DNA of 48,047 bases, from contig CANAZK010000003.1 of assembly GCA_947366105.1 (NCBI GenBank), positions 1-48,047 on the forward strand, read 5' to 3'. Below are positions 1 to 8,301 of the stretch, piece after piece. Positions within the stretch are counted from its first letter, which is position 1. Each line of letters starts with the position of its first letter. Below the pieces are notes generated by a model, which did not search any database, was not told the DNA's origin, and saw only the letters and a list, made by a program, of their open reading frames with translations. A program made the translations under genes and the position numbers. Source of the stretch: an uncultured Lachnospiraceae bacterium (GTDB lineage Bacteria; Bacillota; Clostridia; Lachnospirales; Lachnospiraceae).

Positions 1-268
1 TGATACCTGAGTTAACATTAGAACCTGCTCTTTGACTTTTTCCGTAAAATAACCCTAACCCCATATATGCTTCTATTACAGTATCAATTATTCCTATTAT
101 CAACACCGCTATCCCTACATATATCCACCACTCAGAATCAAAAGTCAACCATTTTTGTGACTCCATAGCAATCTTACACCCTTGTAAAACAAGGCTGGAA
201 ACACCTAAAAGCAACAACATCTTCCAATCCCAAATTGCTTTATATTTTAAATCAATGTCTTGCGTCAT
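1..268 (-). CDS. Partial small membrane protein, last visible gene of the RiPP cluster
   Basis: The reading frame opens with ATG at 268 behind a strong ribosome site (AAAGGAGG about 7 nt upstream) and runs off the window with no stop, giving 89 visible residues. Two hydrophobic segments are visible: about residues 18-36 (MLLLLGVSSLVLQG) and about 49-75 (WWIYVGIAVLIIGIIDTVIE). It follows the precursor peptide gene on the same strand after about 70 bases, so it probably belongs to the same transcript. By position it could be part of export or self-protection, but nothing in the visible part identifies a family. The C-terminal part is missing because the window ends, not because the gene is known to be broken. 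Confidence 0.7.
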   Translation of the reverse strand, partial: MTQDIDLKYKAIWDWKMLLLLGVSSLVLQGCKIAMESQKWLTFDSEWWIYVGIAVLIIGIIDTVIEAYMGLGLFYGKSQRAGSNVNSGI

Positions 269-339
269 GTTTATTCCTCCTTTCACAATTTTTACAAGAT
301 ATTTTTATTTTACCTAAATAGTAAATTATATTTATTTCA

Positions 340-543
340 TCACATACCGTCAGTTACTTTTTGATAATTATTATATTGTGTAAATTTATCTTCTTTACTA
401 GTTGCCTGTTTTGTGCTACCACTGCACTTGCAATAAGCTTCTGCTTGAGGACAAATAATTAAAGAACACATCAATCCACAAGCTCCTCTTGGTTGAACAT
501 TATTACCAGTTGCATTGTAACTCTTTTTCCCAAATTCGCTCAT
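340..543 (-). CDS. Cys-rich RiPP precursor peptide (CLI_3235-type bacteriocin candidate)
   Basis: This is a 67-residue peptide with a very strong ribosome site (AGGAGGAG about 5 nt before the ATG at 543). The N-terminal stretch MSEFGKKSYNATGNN looks like a leader. Five cysteines follow at residues 22, 26, 31, 38 and 40 (C-x3-C-x4-C-x6-C-x-C), then a Cys-free polar tail rich in K, Q, N and T. It sits directly downstream of a radical SAM maturase, a TIGR04066-type protein and an acyl-carrier-like protein. That is the set known in Clostridia around the CLI_3235 family of putative Cys-rich bacteriocin precursors. The likely role is substrate of the radical SAM enzyme, with cysteines or neighbouring residues modified. 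The modification, the cleavage site and the activity cannot be read from sequence. The assignment rests mainly on gene context and composition. Confidence 0.75.
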   Translation of the reverse strand: MSEFGKKSYNATGNNVQPRGACGLMCSLIICPQAEAYCKCSGSTKQATSKEDKFTQYNNYQKVTDGM

Positions 544-604
544 AAAACTCCTCCTATTCTCCTATGCTATTTAGGTAAATAACTTTTTAATCCCAAAATT
601 ATGA

Positions 605-838
605 TCATATCTCAATTAACCCTTTTATTTTATTAAATGTCATAAATGCACCATTTGCTACTGCCTCGTTTGGCAATCGAATATTGTACTCATTTTCAAT
701 ATCTAATAATATTAAAACTAATTCTCGAGCTGGCACATTAAGTTCGCTTCCAAATAATGGTGTGTCTCTATTTTCAAATTGTTTATAAAAGTCGATACCA
801 ACTCTCCTTTTAAAAATTTCTACTAATTTTTCCTCCAC
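605..838 (-). CDS. Acyl-carrier-related protein of peptide maturation system
   Basis: The product has 77 residues from a GTG start at 838 with AGGAG about 9 nt upstream. Its size and helix pattern fit the acyl carrier fold: a helix, a loop, then an ARELVLILLDIENEYNI helix matching the family's DSLELVELIMALEEEF helix, and a C-terminal helix (FNKIKGLIEI). At the place where carriers have Asp-Ser-Leu, this protein has Pro-Ala-Arg, so the phosphopantetheine-accepting serine is missing. It is therefore probably a scaffold or adaptor rather than a working carrier. It matches the idea of the clostridial peptide maturation system acyl carrier-related family (TIGR04069), which I name from gene context and fold. 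It lies between the TIGR04066-type protein and the precursor on one strand. Confidence 0.75.
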   Translation of the reverse strand: MEEKLVEIFKRRVGIDFYKQFENRDTPLFGSELNVPARELVLILLDIENEYNIRLPNEAVANGAFMTFNKIKGLIEI

Positions 839-872
839 ACTTACCTACTCCTTAATTTAAATTTTTTATTCT

Positions 873-1949
873 TTATATCAGTTGAATTTGTTTATAAGAT
901 TTTAGCTTGTCAATAATACTATCGACTAAATCTTTACTCATTTGTTTATCATCAATATAGAAAATATTATCTTTCCCCACTCTATTTATACCATTTACTA
1001 TATGGTTTTGCGGCAATGTTAAATATACCATTTTATGTTCAATCTCCGATTCCATAAGTTCAATCATTTTATTTTGTACTATAAAATAGTCAATATCAAA
1101 ATTATACATTTTCATGGCCTGTTCAGAGAAAATATCAACAACAGATGATATTTCTTCATAATATGGCGTACTAAAAACAGTACAGTCCACATTAACCGTC
1201 TGTGTTATTTCGTACAGCATCATCCCAAAATTTTCTACTATCTTTTCTGAAAAAGGAAATATCCCTCCCGGAATACCTATAATTATTATATCTGGTTTTT
1301 CCTGAACTTCCTTGATTTTTAAATAGTGATTGAACATCAAAATTTTGTCTTTTTCACTAATACTAGAGTCGAACATAAATTGTGGCATTGGATAGAAACC
1401 TAAAATATTACTGCATTGTCTAGATCCTATCTGACACACCTTATACCCTCTGCTAATAAATTCTTCTCTTATACCTACTTGTATTAAAAACTTATTCAAA
1501 TTTTCAAACATTCCACAAATAAGAAGAACAGGAGTATTGATATGAAAAAATTCCAAACTATACTTAAGTTTAAAACTAGGTTCCTCTTTTAATATACATC
1601 TATTCTTTTCAGGAACAATTTTATCAAACCTCTTATTTTCTTCCTCATTGAGTATTCTAGTACAAATAATTTTCTTATTTTCTTGCACTGCTCTTTCTAT
1701 CAACGGAAAAATATAATCATCATTAGATAGCTCATGTTCGGCATCTACAATCCATAATACAGAGCATAACTCTACCATCTTATTGTATTCTGTGCTTTTT
1801 TTAATATCTTGAAACTCATCCCATTCATTGAAAATTTCCCATCCTTTAGGAAATCCCAATACTCTTATTTGCATATCAGACAACCACCGGTTCGCTTTGA
1901 CTAGTGGTTTAGATTTATTATCATACGGGAAAATCATAACACCTTCCAT
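873..1949 (-). CDS. Peptide maturation system protein, TIGR04066 type
   Basis: I start this at the ATG at 1949 because GGGAGG lies about 8 nt upstream. A longer in-frame start at 1988 has no ribosome site. The product is 358 residues. It begins MEGVMIFPYDNKSKPLVKAN, and the middle has a nucleotide-binding-like stretch (VLLICGMFENLNKFLIQVGI followed by GYKVCQIGSR) and a second Rossmann-like strand-loop (PDIIIIGIPGGIFPFSEK). This order and the neighbours fit the clostridial peptide maturation protein family found beside CcpM-type radical SAM enzymes and Cys-rich precursors. The biochemical role of the family is not established to my knowledge. The gene starts 58 bases after the maturase stops, so they are likely cotranscribed. 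Confidence 0.75.
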   Translation of the reverse strand: MEGVMIFPYDNKSKPLVKANRWLSDMQIRVLGFPKGWEIFNEWDEFQDIKKSTEYNKMVELCSVLWIVDAEHELSNDDYIFPLIERAVQENKKIICTRILNEEENKRFDKIVPEKNRCILKEEPSFKLKYSLEFFHINTPVLLICGMFENLNKFLIQVGIREEFISRGYKVCQIGSRQCSNILGFYPMPQFMFDSSISEKDKILMFNHYLKIKEVQEKPDIIIIGIPGGIFPFSEKIVENFGMMLYEITQTVNVDCTVFSTPYYEEISSVVDIFSEQAMKMYNFDIDYFIVQNKMIELMESEIEHKMVYLTLPQNHIVNGINRVGKDNIFYIDDKQMSKDLVDSIIDKLKSYKQIQLI

Positions 1950-2007
1950 TGTATCCCCCTCCCAACTACGCCTCCTATTTCGTGTCAAATATCAGCATAT
2001 TTTTATA

Positions 2008-3411
2008 CTATAAAATTTTTATCAAGCCATTAGTCTCAAAATCATATCCCAATTCTCTAAGCACACAATAGTCCTTAAGTTCTTCTTCAACCGCCTTTCT
2101 TACTCCACCACATTTTTCTAAAATAGTATCTGATTTAATATCCTCCAAACTGTCTACCTGTGCAATACAAATCTTACAATAATCATACGCCCAACATTTT
2201 TTGCATTGTTTTTCTGTATAATATTCCAAATTCAAAATATTTTTAATATTTTCTACATCTATCCCATTTTCTATATCTCCTATTTGAGTAACTTTTGATA
2301 ACTCACTTACTTTTTCACATGGATAAAATTTACCATCCGCACTTAAAAACAGACTCCTTATCCCCGGTACGCAAGGTCCCCCTCTATGGCCACAGTAAGG
2401 AAGTTGTGTTCTGCTCAATCGATTTTTACCCCACCTAGTGTAACCCACCATCAATTGTTCTCTTTTAAATAGTGGAGATACATCATCTAATTTTAACCAC
2501 CCTATTTTCATAAGTAAAAGCTTAAAATATTCATACCTCTCATTAATTTTAAATTCTTCCGAAACCTCTCTTCTTTCTTTACTATAATTACTTGTTATAG
2601 TAGAAAAAACAATATCAATCTCATCGAATATCGCATCTGACATAAAATATTCATTTACACTTTTGAAATCTCCGTTTTGATCTATGACAGCATTTAATTG
2701 TAACGATTTAAACCATTCCGGATATCTCTCTTTAATTGTTTTTATTTTACTCAGTACGAGTTTTTGACTACCCTTACCACTATTTGCGAACCTTCGACTT
2801 TTATCATGAACCTCTGGCGGCCCATCAAAACTTATCAGCACCGAAAATCTATGCTTTGCCAAAAAATTCATTTTTTCTTCTGTCAGCAAAGTGGCATTTG
2901 TTGTCATATTGAAATGTATTTTTCTTCCATCTGCCTGCCCAACTAAATATTCAACACATTGCTTAATTAAGTCAAATTTTAATAATGGCTCTCCACCATA
3001 AAAAGTAATATACAATGTTTCCACATCTTTTGAATGTTCTAAAAGGAAATCCATACCTCGTTTAGCAAGTTGAAAATCCATTTCTTTTTTAGAATGTTTA
3101 CGGTTATTATAGTTTCCCGAATATATACAGTATTCACACCTCAAATTGCAATTCTGCGTTAATTGTAATACCAATGAGCTTATTCTTGTATCTAAATATT
3201 GTTCTAAGTAATCCGTTGCCACATGTTTGGTAATACGTTCAAAATTCCCTTTGCAATATCCTTTTACTAATAATAGTTCTAAATATTTTTGATTTTCTTT
3301 ACTTAATTCTTTTGTATCACCTTTTAAATAGTCATAAACTTGTTTTGATATTTTTATAATAGCATCTGTATTCACATCAAGTAAATAATAGCCTAAAGAT
3401 GTTTTAAACAA
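2008..3411 (-). CDS. ccpM: Radical SAM/SPASM Cys-rich peptide maturase (CcpM type)
   Basis: The reading frame has 467 residues. The radical SAM signature is NCNLRCEYC (CxxxCxxC) near residue 90, followed by the GGEP motif (FYGGEPLL) near residue 143. A C-terminal SPASM region carries many cysteines (CGHRGGPC near 340, then QCKKCWAYDYCKIC and EKCGG near 410-440), which would bind extra Fe-S clusters. Such enzymes modify ribosomal peptides such as sactipeptides; here the probable substrate is the five-Cys peptide encoded three genes downstream. The start is odd. The only in-frame start in this open frame is a TTG at 3411 with no clear ribosome site. The eight codons before it read VTDPFIHL, which looks like genuine family N-terminus. 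An ATG at 3443 would join this frame if the T4 run at 3433-3436 had one more base. Confidence 0.88.
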   Translation of the reverse strand: MFKTSLGYYLLDVNTDAIIKISKQVYDYLKGDTKELSKENQKYLELLLVKGYCKGNFERITKHVATDYLEQYLDTRISSLVLQLTQNCNLRCEYCIYSGNYNNRKHSKKEMDFQLAKRGMDFLLEHSKDVETLYITFYGGEPLLKFDLIKQCVEYLVGQADGRKIHFNMTTNATLLTEEKMNFLAKHRFSVLISFDGPPEVHDKSRRFANSGKGSQKLVLSKIKTIKERYPEWFKSLQLNAVIDQNGDFKSVNEYFMSDAIFDEIDIVFSTITSNYSKERREVSEEFKINERYEYFKLLLMKIGWLKLDDVSPLFKREQLMVGYTRWGKNRLSRTQLPYCGHRGGPCVPGIRSLFLSADGKFYPCEKVSELSKVTQIGDIENGIDVENIKNILNLEYYTEKQCKKCWAYDYCKICIAQVDSLEDIKSDTILEKCGGVRKAVEEELKDYCVLRELGYDFETNGLIKIL

Positions 3412-3468
3412 ATGTATAAACGGATCCGTTACAAAACTTTCATTTGTTGTAAAAACTTATTTTTATAA

Positions 3469-3477
3469 ATTATATCA
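3469..3477 (-). promoter_or_regulatory. Extended -10 promoter of the RiPP operon
   Basis: On the minus strand the sequence TGATATAAT gives an extended -10 element (TG-n-TATAAT) about 60 bases upstream of the maturase TTG. No good -35 is seen at 16-18 bases, which is typical of extended -10 promoters. It would start the transcript close to position 3462 and yield a short leader before ccpM. This is a sequence match only. Confidence 0.45.
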
Positions 3478-3876
3478 CAATTCTGCCAAATATGTTTAAA
3501 ATGCCTTTAATCGTACAGTTTTGTCCTTTAATTAACAGATATTTTTTTCAAATCAAACTAATAATCAATTATTTTATGTTATGCAATTATCATCATATTA
3601 TTTTAAACAAAACTGAATGTCTCTAGCATAAACGGATTGGCAAGGATATAAATAGTTTTAAGTAAGAGGCAGTGCATCAATGCAAGCAACCATTTCTATA
3701 TATTTTTAAAAACGGAATTTGAGACCTGCCAATTCACGGCTTGAAATTTTACGGAAAACTACGAATATAGACGTTTGACGAAATCAAACAAGATATATCG
3801 CTTTTACTTTTTCTTGAAACTTTTTGGTACTTTTCTTGATTTTCCCTTTTCGCATGCTATACTCTGAGTTTGCTAC
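3478..3876. other. AT-rich gap without a gene
   Basis: About 400 bases separate the RiPP operon promoter from the transposase remnant. No frame with a ribosome site was found. On the minus strand, just past the transposase stop, short open pieces (MRKGKIKKSTKKFQEKVKA) look like further eroded transposase sequence, so this gap probably contains the rest of a broken insertion element. Confidence 0.5.
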
Positions 3877-4404
3877 TTAGTCAAAACCACCGGCTAAGCC
3901 CAGCATCATAAACTTAAGAAAAAAGGCAAAGTGTTTCCGGCTTTTCTTAGGAACGAGCGTATGCATGCAATGAGGACAGAGTAGCTTTAATGAGGCATGG
4001 CGATTTTCTTCCGATGAAAACTTAGTGCTGCATACTTTACACATAAGCTGTCCTTTTGAGCCATTGTTTTTGTATAGATAAGCGCTTGGGGCATTGCAGC
4101 GAGGACACTTACAGTCTTCGTCGATGTCCCATTCGGATCTGTGCTTAATTGGTTTTATAGGCTTGAAATGATCTTTGTAACGCCACTTGAGGTAAGCCAT
4201 GTAGTCGAGATAATCCCAAGGTTCGACGTTTTGAATCAAAGGCAACTGATCAATCTTAAATTTTTGATACTTTGGAGAGTGGGAATCATCAAAAGCCCAT
4301 TGCTTTAAAGGGATATATTTACAGATAAAGTTAATCAAAAAGCAATTCTGTTGATAGAGTTGTTGAATTAGTTGTAGTAAATAAAGTATAATGTTCATGA
4401 GCAT
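3877..4404 (-). pseudogene. Truncated transposase (N-terminal zinc-ribbon part)
   Basis: This is a 175-residue remnant. It has a hydrophobic/aromatic N-terminus, then a zinc-ribbon-like region with four CxxC pairs (CKCPRCNAPS, MCKVC, CPHC) of the kind that precedes the DDE catalytic domain in clostridial transposases. The catalytic domain is absent: after PKKSRKHF the frame changes to an unrelated tail (AFFLKFMMLGLAGGFD) and stops. It therefore looks like a broken insertion sequence at the edge of the RiPP cluster. The exact IS family is not assigned. Confidence 0.65.
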
Positions 4405-4530
4405 TTATCCTTTCTGATATTTTGGAATTTTGGTCGAGGACATTATATCAAAAATGGGAGGTAAACGCTCTTTTTATTTGTAAACCTCCAATAAATCAAG
4501 GTTTTAAAAGATTTAGAACAATAAAAACGA

Positions 4531-4547
4531 GGTAGTTTTTGACACTA
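4531..4547. repeat. 17-bp inverted repeat, left copy (IS end candidate)
   Basis: GGTAGTTTTTGACACTA at this place is matched exactly, in inverted orientation, at 9479-9495. The left copy touches the start of the IS4-type transposase fragment and reads partly into it. The arrangement suggests the two ends of one family of insertion element, or of a composite mobile segment now eroded. Confidence 0.6.
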
Positions 4548-4733
4548 CCAAAATATCCGGGGATGTATGAAAATGTGAAAAAGAAAGGGAAAACAGCAGT
4601 AAGAATCTTAAGATCAACGCTTCCTTTTGGAAATGAACTTGCACTGGTAACGAACCTTCCAGCTACAATTACCGCAGAAAATCTGGCAAATATATATTAC
4701 CAAAGATGGGAAATTAAAAAGAATAGTTTTTAA
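4539..4733 (+). pseudogene. IS4-family transposase C-terminal fragment
   Basis: This 64-residue open stretch contains LVTNLPATITAENLANIYYQ followed by RWEIKKN. That is the conserved Y-(2)-RWEIE region near the end of the catalytic domain of IS4-type (DDE) transposases. The N-terminal two thirds and the end of the protein are missing, and no start signal is present. It is a dead fragment fused to a terminal repeat-like sequence at 4531-4547. Confidence 0.65.
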
Positions 4734-5165
4734 AATGCCAAACTCTTTTTGAGGGGAGATTATGGGCATTTTTTAACATGGTCTGTTATAAAATAATCTA
4801 AATGTCAGAAAAGATTCTTAAGTTTATGATGTTGTGCATAGCAGGTAATTTATTTGTTTCAAAGTTCCGTTTTTCGGAACACAAAAAACTCCACAATGAA
4901 AACAGGACCCTATCCTAACAACAATAAGGAGAAGGGCTACCCCGAAACAAGTAACCCTTCTCTTCCCCCATATACAACTCAAGTAATTGAACTAAATTCT
5001 TTCCACAATCAAATAAAATCTATCTATTTCTTCTATTTATCACCATTCATTGTTTTATAATTATATCATATTTTTTCTATACACACCTTTTTTGTCTTTA
5101 AATGTAGATTTTTGTCCGCAAAAATGCACCCTTCTATTTATATAGTCGACTTTTACAAATAACCA
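4734..5165. other. Gap with one hairpin, no gene seen
   Basis: This stretch has no coding frame with a ribosome site. It has one clear stem at 4929-4962 (GAGAAGGGCTAC pairing with GTAACCCTTCTC, one mismatch, 10-base loop). The stem could be a weak terminator downstream of the minus-strand YdeI-type gene, but it lies about 200 bases past that stop and is followed only by a mixed T-rich stretch. Confidence 0.4.
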
Positions 5166-5726
5166 TTACATAGGTTTCAGGTTTTTATTGAGCCTGTCCA
5201 CCATCCAAGCGATCCGCTTTTCCCGTCCGGCATCTGTCTTTGCGTCAAAATAGGCTCGTGTATAGGTCTTCTTGACTGATAAAGACATAGCTTGAAAATT
5301 CGTACCGGCTGGTTCATATCCCTCCAGCAATGCAGTCAAGCAGGCAATTTGTTCTTCTGTAACCGTTGTGGATTTGGCAGCGTCCCATTGACCGTTTTTT
5401 TTGGCTTCCTCTATCTTCTTTCTTCCAAAATCGGTCATAAGTCCCCGTTCTTCAAGACTTTTCACCAATGCCTTATTTTTCTCCGACCAGTTGCTCTTCT
5501 CCCTGCGCATAGAAAAATATTTCTTGTATGTTTTATCGTCAATGCTTTTCATCTGTCCGTCAATCCATCCAAAGCAGAGAGCTTCTTCAAGCGCCTCTCC
5601 AGCTTTTATTGTCTTGGGTCCTCCGGCTTTGCCAAATAAAAGCCAAACACCGGCATTTGACAGACAATGTTCATAAAGCCATTTCCTAAATTCCTCTCTG
5701 TCGGCAAATTCCAATATATCGTTCAT
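5166..5726 (-). CDS. YdeI/OmdA (bacteriocin-protection-like) family protein
   Basis: The product has 186 residues and starts at ATG 5726 with an AGGAGG-type site upstream. The N-terminal half has the family's hallmark layout: EFRKWLYEHCLSNAGVWLLF, then GKAGGPKTIKAGEALEEAL and CFGWIDGQMKSIDD. The central KKYFSMRREKSNWSEKNK and a C-terminal helical OmdA-like part complete it. The length matches the family. E. coli YdeI and the Salmonella OmpD-associated OmdA are linked to tolerance of cationic peptides, but the molecular action is not settled. It is monocistronic here. The C-terminus (VDRLNKNLKPM) is the usual end, so the gene appears intact. Confidence 0.85.
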   Translation of the reverse strand: MNDILEFADREEFRKWLYEHCLSNAGVWLLFGKAGGPKTIKAGEALEEALCFGWIDGQMKSIDDKTYKKYFSMRREKSNWSEKNKALVKSLEERGLMTDFGRKKIEEAKKNGQWDAAKSTTVTEEQIACLTALLEGYEPAGTNFQAMSLSVKKTYTRAYFDAKTDAGREKRIAWMVDRLNKNLKPM

Positions 5727-5782
5727 TATACATTCCTCCTTTCGTTGAACTTATATTATCCTTTACTCTATTCTTTTGTCAA

Positions 5783-5830
5783 TTGCTGCCCGCTAAGGCG
5801 CGTGTGTTCGAGACTTTCCACACGTAAAAC
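5783..5830 (+). repeat. 48-bp direct repeat, copy 1 (truncated riboswitch-like hairpin)
   Basis: This copy matches 9655-9702 with one difference (T versus C in the hairpin loop). It includes the CGTGTG ... CACACG stem but lacks the CTAAAGGAG tail found after copy 2. Similarity stops abruptly on both sides. There is no gene downstream on the same strand. Confidence 0.8.
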
Positions 5831-5889
5831 TATTCCGGACAAAAAATCAGAGGGCAAGTATCTCTTCCCCTCCACTTTTCAATCTTTAA

Positions 5890-6378
5890 TTACAATCTTG
5901 CTTTATACTTCTCCTGCTCTGATGTCGGAATTTTCATTGCCGCCATTGCTTGTTCTGCGCTCCATTTCATCGTTTCCATTAGATTCTTTATGGTCTGCAA
6001 CAGTGTATTTTCTGCAGTTTCATTTCTCATTTCTTCTAATGACTTACACATTTCATCCACTCCTTTCAGATTCTCCCCGATATTCACCGTTCCCATACAG
6101 AATATGCTCTCCATCCTCAAAGAATTGGCCTGTCGCCAAATTAATTCTTTCAATCTAAATTCTTGTCCAGCATTGAGATTCTCAACATCCAGCACACTGG
6201 AATGATACCTTGCTCCCACAAGACGCTTCATATCTTTCTGCGTCTGACACTCCGTAATAACCAAATCTTCTTTACCAGTAATAATACGTAGTACAAATTC
6301 TACTAATTCAATATTGTCCTTGAAAAGACATCTCATAAAGTCATCATCTATCGGACGCAAACCCTTTAATCTCTGCAA
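5890..6378 (-). pseudogene. PD-(D/E)XK nuclease family transposase (Rpn-like), internally deleted
   Basis: This frame gives 162 residues where intact Lachnospiraceae homologues have about 280-320. The start (RLKGLRPIDDDFMRCLFKDN) and end (IKNLMETMKWSAEQAMAAMK) are typical. After ECQTQKDMKRLVGA the frame jumps directly to RYHSSVLD, losing the segment that carries the catalytic D...ExQ core. After GQEF the next ~30 codons are in the wrong frame. Reading one base over restores INLATGQFFEDGEHILYGNG, a well-known family stretch. This shows at least two deletions, so the gene is dead. The family is a mobile, multi-copy group of nucleases. In-frame coding continues upstream without an ATG to about 6440. 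Confidence 0.8.
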
Positions 6379-6524
6379 ATCTGCCTGATGCTCATATTCC
6401 CTGATTTGCTGTTGTGCTCCATCTATATCTATATCCTCTTTCTTTTATTTTGATTCTATCACATTACCCCTTTTTCCTCAATGAGAAGAATTCCCATCCT
6501 CATTTAATGAATATTTTCACAAAG

Positions 6525-7685
6525 CTATCTCGCCCCAATTTGATACTTTTGGTATCTTCTTTTACCCACCAGAAACAACAGAACGGTAAACATTAAATAT
6601 ATAATCGGTGCAATTTGAAAATTAGTCAGATACTTTCCGAATATAGAGACTAACCTATCGTCCCAAAATGCCCATGTTACCAATAAATTCGTAGGTAATA
6701 AATCATATATCTGCGAAAGTGTTCTAAATTGATAGGGTATATCCACAAGCATTGTTAAAAACATAATTCCCACGGGAATTGCCATAACCGCAATACTATT
6801 TTTTAGTAATTCCGATAAAACCATAATTGCAACACTATACAAAACAGAGATTACAATTGCTGTAAAAAACAACACTAAAACAGCTCCGCCTACGCTCATC
6901 GTCCATGATGACATAGGAAATACAATCTGTAATGCCGCATGCAAACCATCCGCCCCATAAACTACAATCCTTGAAATCGCGGATACCCCAAACAATACAA
7001 ACGACGTCACCATTCCAAATGTTATTCCGGCAAGCATTTTTGCTGCATATAACTGTTTTTTCCCATATCGACTACATAAAATGACAGCGTCCGTTTTCCG
7101 TAAATGTTCTACCGAAAACACATTGGCAAGACATATTGCAATCATAAGCAGCTGTATGTAGTTTATTGCACACGCATAGAGACACAAATCACTCCATCCA
7201 TCTGTATGCTCATATATGAACGGTGTTTCTATTTGTGAGTCTTTCTCTTCCCAATACTCTATTTCCTTTTCCGTAAGCATTTGGTCTGCACGATTTTGAG
7301 AAATATAGTTTTTGCGTGTCAAATACAACCCGGCAGAATCGGTTTCTTGTGCTAATTCATCATCTTGCATTATATCCCACACAAACATATAGATTGATGC
7401 GTATTCTTCTATTTTTTCCGCTTTCTCCCTATAAGATTCCTGCATTTCCCGAAGCAAAGTATCATCAAGCTCTCTTCCAGAAAAGCTTCTTGCATACTCT
7501 CTTACCTTTTTCATATATTCATAACCGTTCATATCTACATCACCATAAGAATAGACTGAAGAAATCAGATTAGCGAAACTCAAAAAAATACACAGCAGAA
7601 GCATGACAGCACTAACAATCCAAACTATTTTTCTTTTTATAATCTTTTTGATTTCATAAACATATAATTGACCTATACACCTCAT
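6525..7685 (-). CDS. ABC-2 type transporter permease
   Basis: The ATG at 7685 has GGGGGGA about 8 nt upstream; a TTG at 7700 is less likely. The product has 386 residues. One membrane segment lies near the N-terminus (IVWIVSAVMLLLCIFLSF), followed by a long extracellular charged loop (roughly residues 45-165). A cluster of five membrane segments closes the protein. This is the classic layout of ABC-2 permeases that work with a separate ATPase. The gene overlaps the end of the upstream ATPase by 32 bases, so they are translated together. With a damaged ATPase and sigma gene upstream, this transporter may be non-functional. The substrate is unknown. Confidence 0.8.
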   Translation of the reverse strand: MRCIGQLYVYEIKKIIKRKIVWIVSAVMLLLCIFLSFANLISSVYSYGDVDMNGYEYMKKVREYARSFSGRELDDTLLREMQESYREKAEKIEEYASIYMFVWDIMQDDELAQETDSAGLYLTRKNYISQNRADQMLTEKEIEYWEEKDSQIETPFIYEHTDGWSDLCLYACAINYIQLLMIAICLANVFSVEHLRKTDAVILCSRYGKKQLYAAKMLAGITFGMVTSFVLFGVSAISRIVVYGADGLHAALQIVFPMSSWTMSVGGAVLVLFFTAIVISVLYSVAIMVLSELLKNSIAVMAIPVGIMFLTMLVDIPYQFRTLSQIYDLLPTNLLVTWAFWDDRLVSIFGKYLTNFQIAPIIYLMFTVLLFLVGKRRYQKYQIGAR

Positions 7686-8301
7686 TACGAATCCCCCCAA
7701 ACTGTTCCAAATAAAATTGTTCTAAATCACCAAAGTTTTCCTGCCACTCCCCTTGATATATCAGCTGCCCCTCTTTCATCATCAATATATTGTCTGCGAT
7801 GTGTTCAATATCCGAAACAATATGTGTTGATAAAATAACGATATTGTTCTTTCCAATTTCTGCTATCATATTACGGAAACGGACACGCTCTTTGGGGTCG
7901 AGTCCCGCGGTTGGCTCATCCAAAACAAGCAGACTCGGATTATTTAATAATGCCTGCGCTATTCCCAAACGCTGTTTCATACCACCTGAATAATTTTTGA
8001 TTTTTTTATATGCGTCTGTTTTCAATGATACCATTTCTAAAAGCTCGTTTGCCTTACGCTTTGCCTCCTTTTTTGTCAATCCCTTTAGCGTTGCCATATA
8101 TAACAGAAAATCTATGCCATCAAACGTAACTGTTCCGCTGTCTGATTTCAGGACACCACAAATCATCCTCATAAGCGTTGTTTTTCCCGCCCCGTTCGCT
8201 CCCAGTAAACCGTGTACTCCCTTTTGCAATTTTATGGAGATACGGTCTACCGCTATTTTATTATGATACTGTTTTGTCAATCTGTCTAAGATAAGCTCCA
8301 T
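7654..8301 (-). pseudogene. ABC transporter ATPase lacking its Q-loop segment
   Basis: The product has 215 residues. Walker A (GANGAGKT, residues 34-41), signature (YSGGM, 104-108), Walker B (LLVLDEPTAGLDP) and switch His (STHI) are all present. However, only 62 residues separate Walker A from the signature, where about 95 is normal. The text runs TVTFDGID directly into FLLYMATLKG at about position 8109. Missing is the stretch that normally carries the Q-loop (LGYLPQ-type) contacting the permease. This is an in-frame loss of about 30 codons. ATP binding residues remain, but coupling to the membrane partner should be lost. I therefore treat it as a probable pseudogene, although it would still be translated. 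Confidence 0.7.

Noticed and set aside
5783..5830. TTCGAGACC in the 48-bp repeat looks like a tRNA T-arm, suggesting an att site in a tRNA gene
   Set aside because: No acceptor, D or anticodon stems surround it, and the stem is CGTGTG/CACACG with a 12-base loop.
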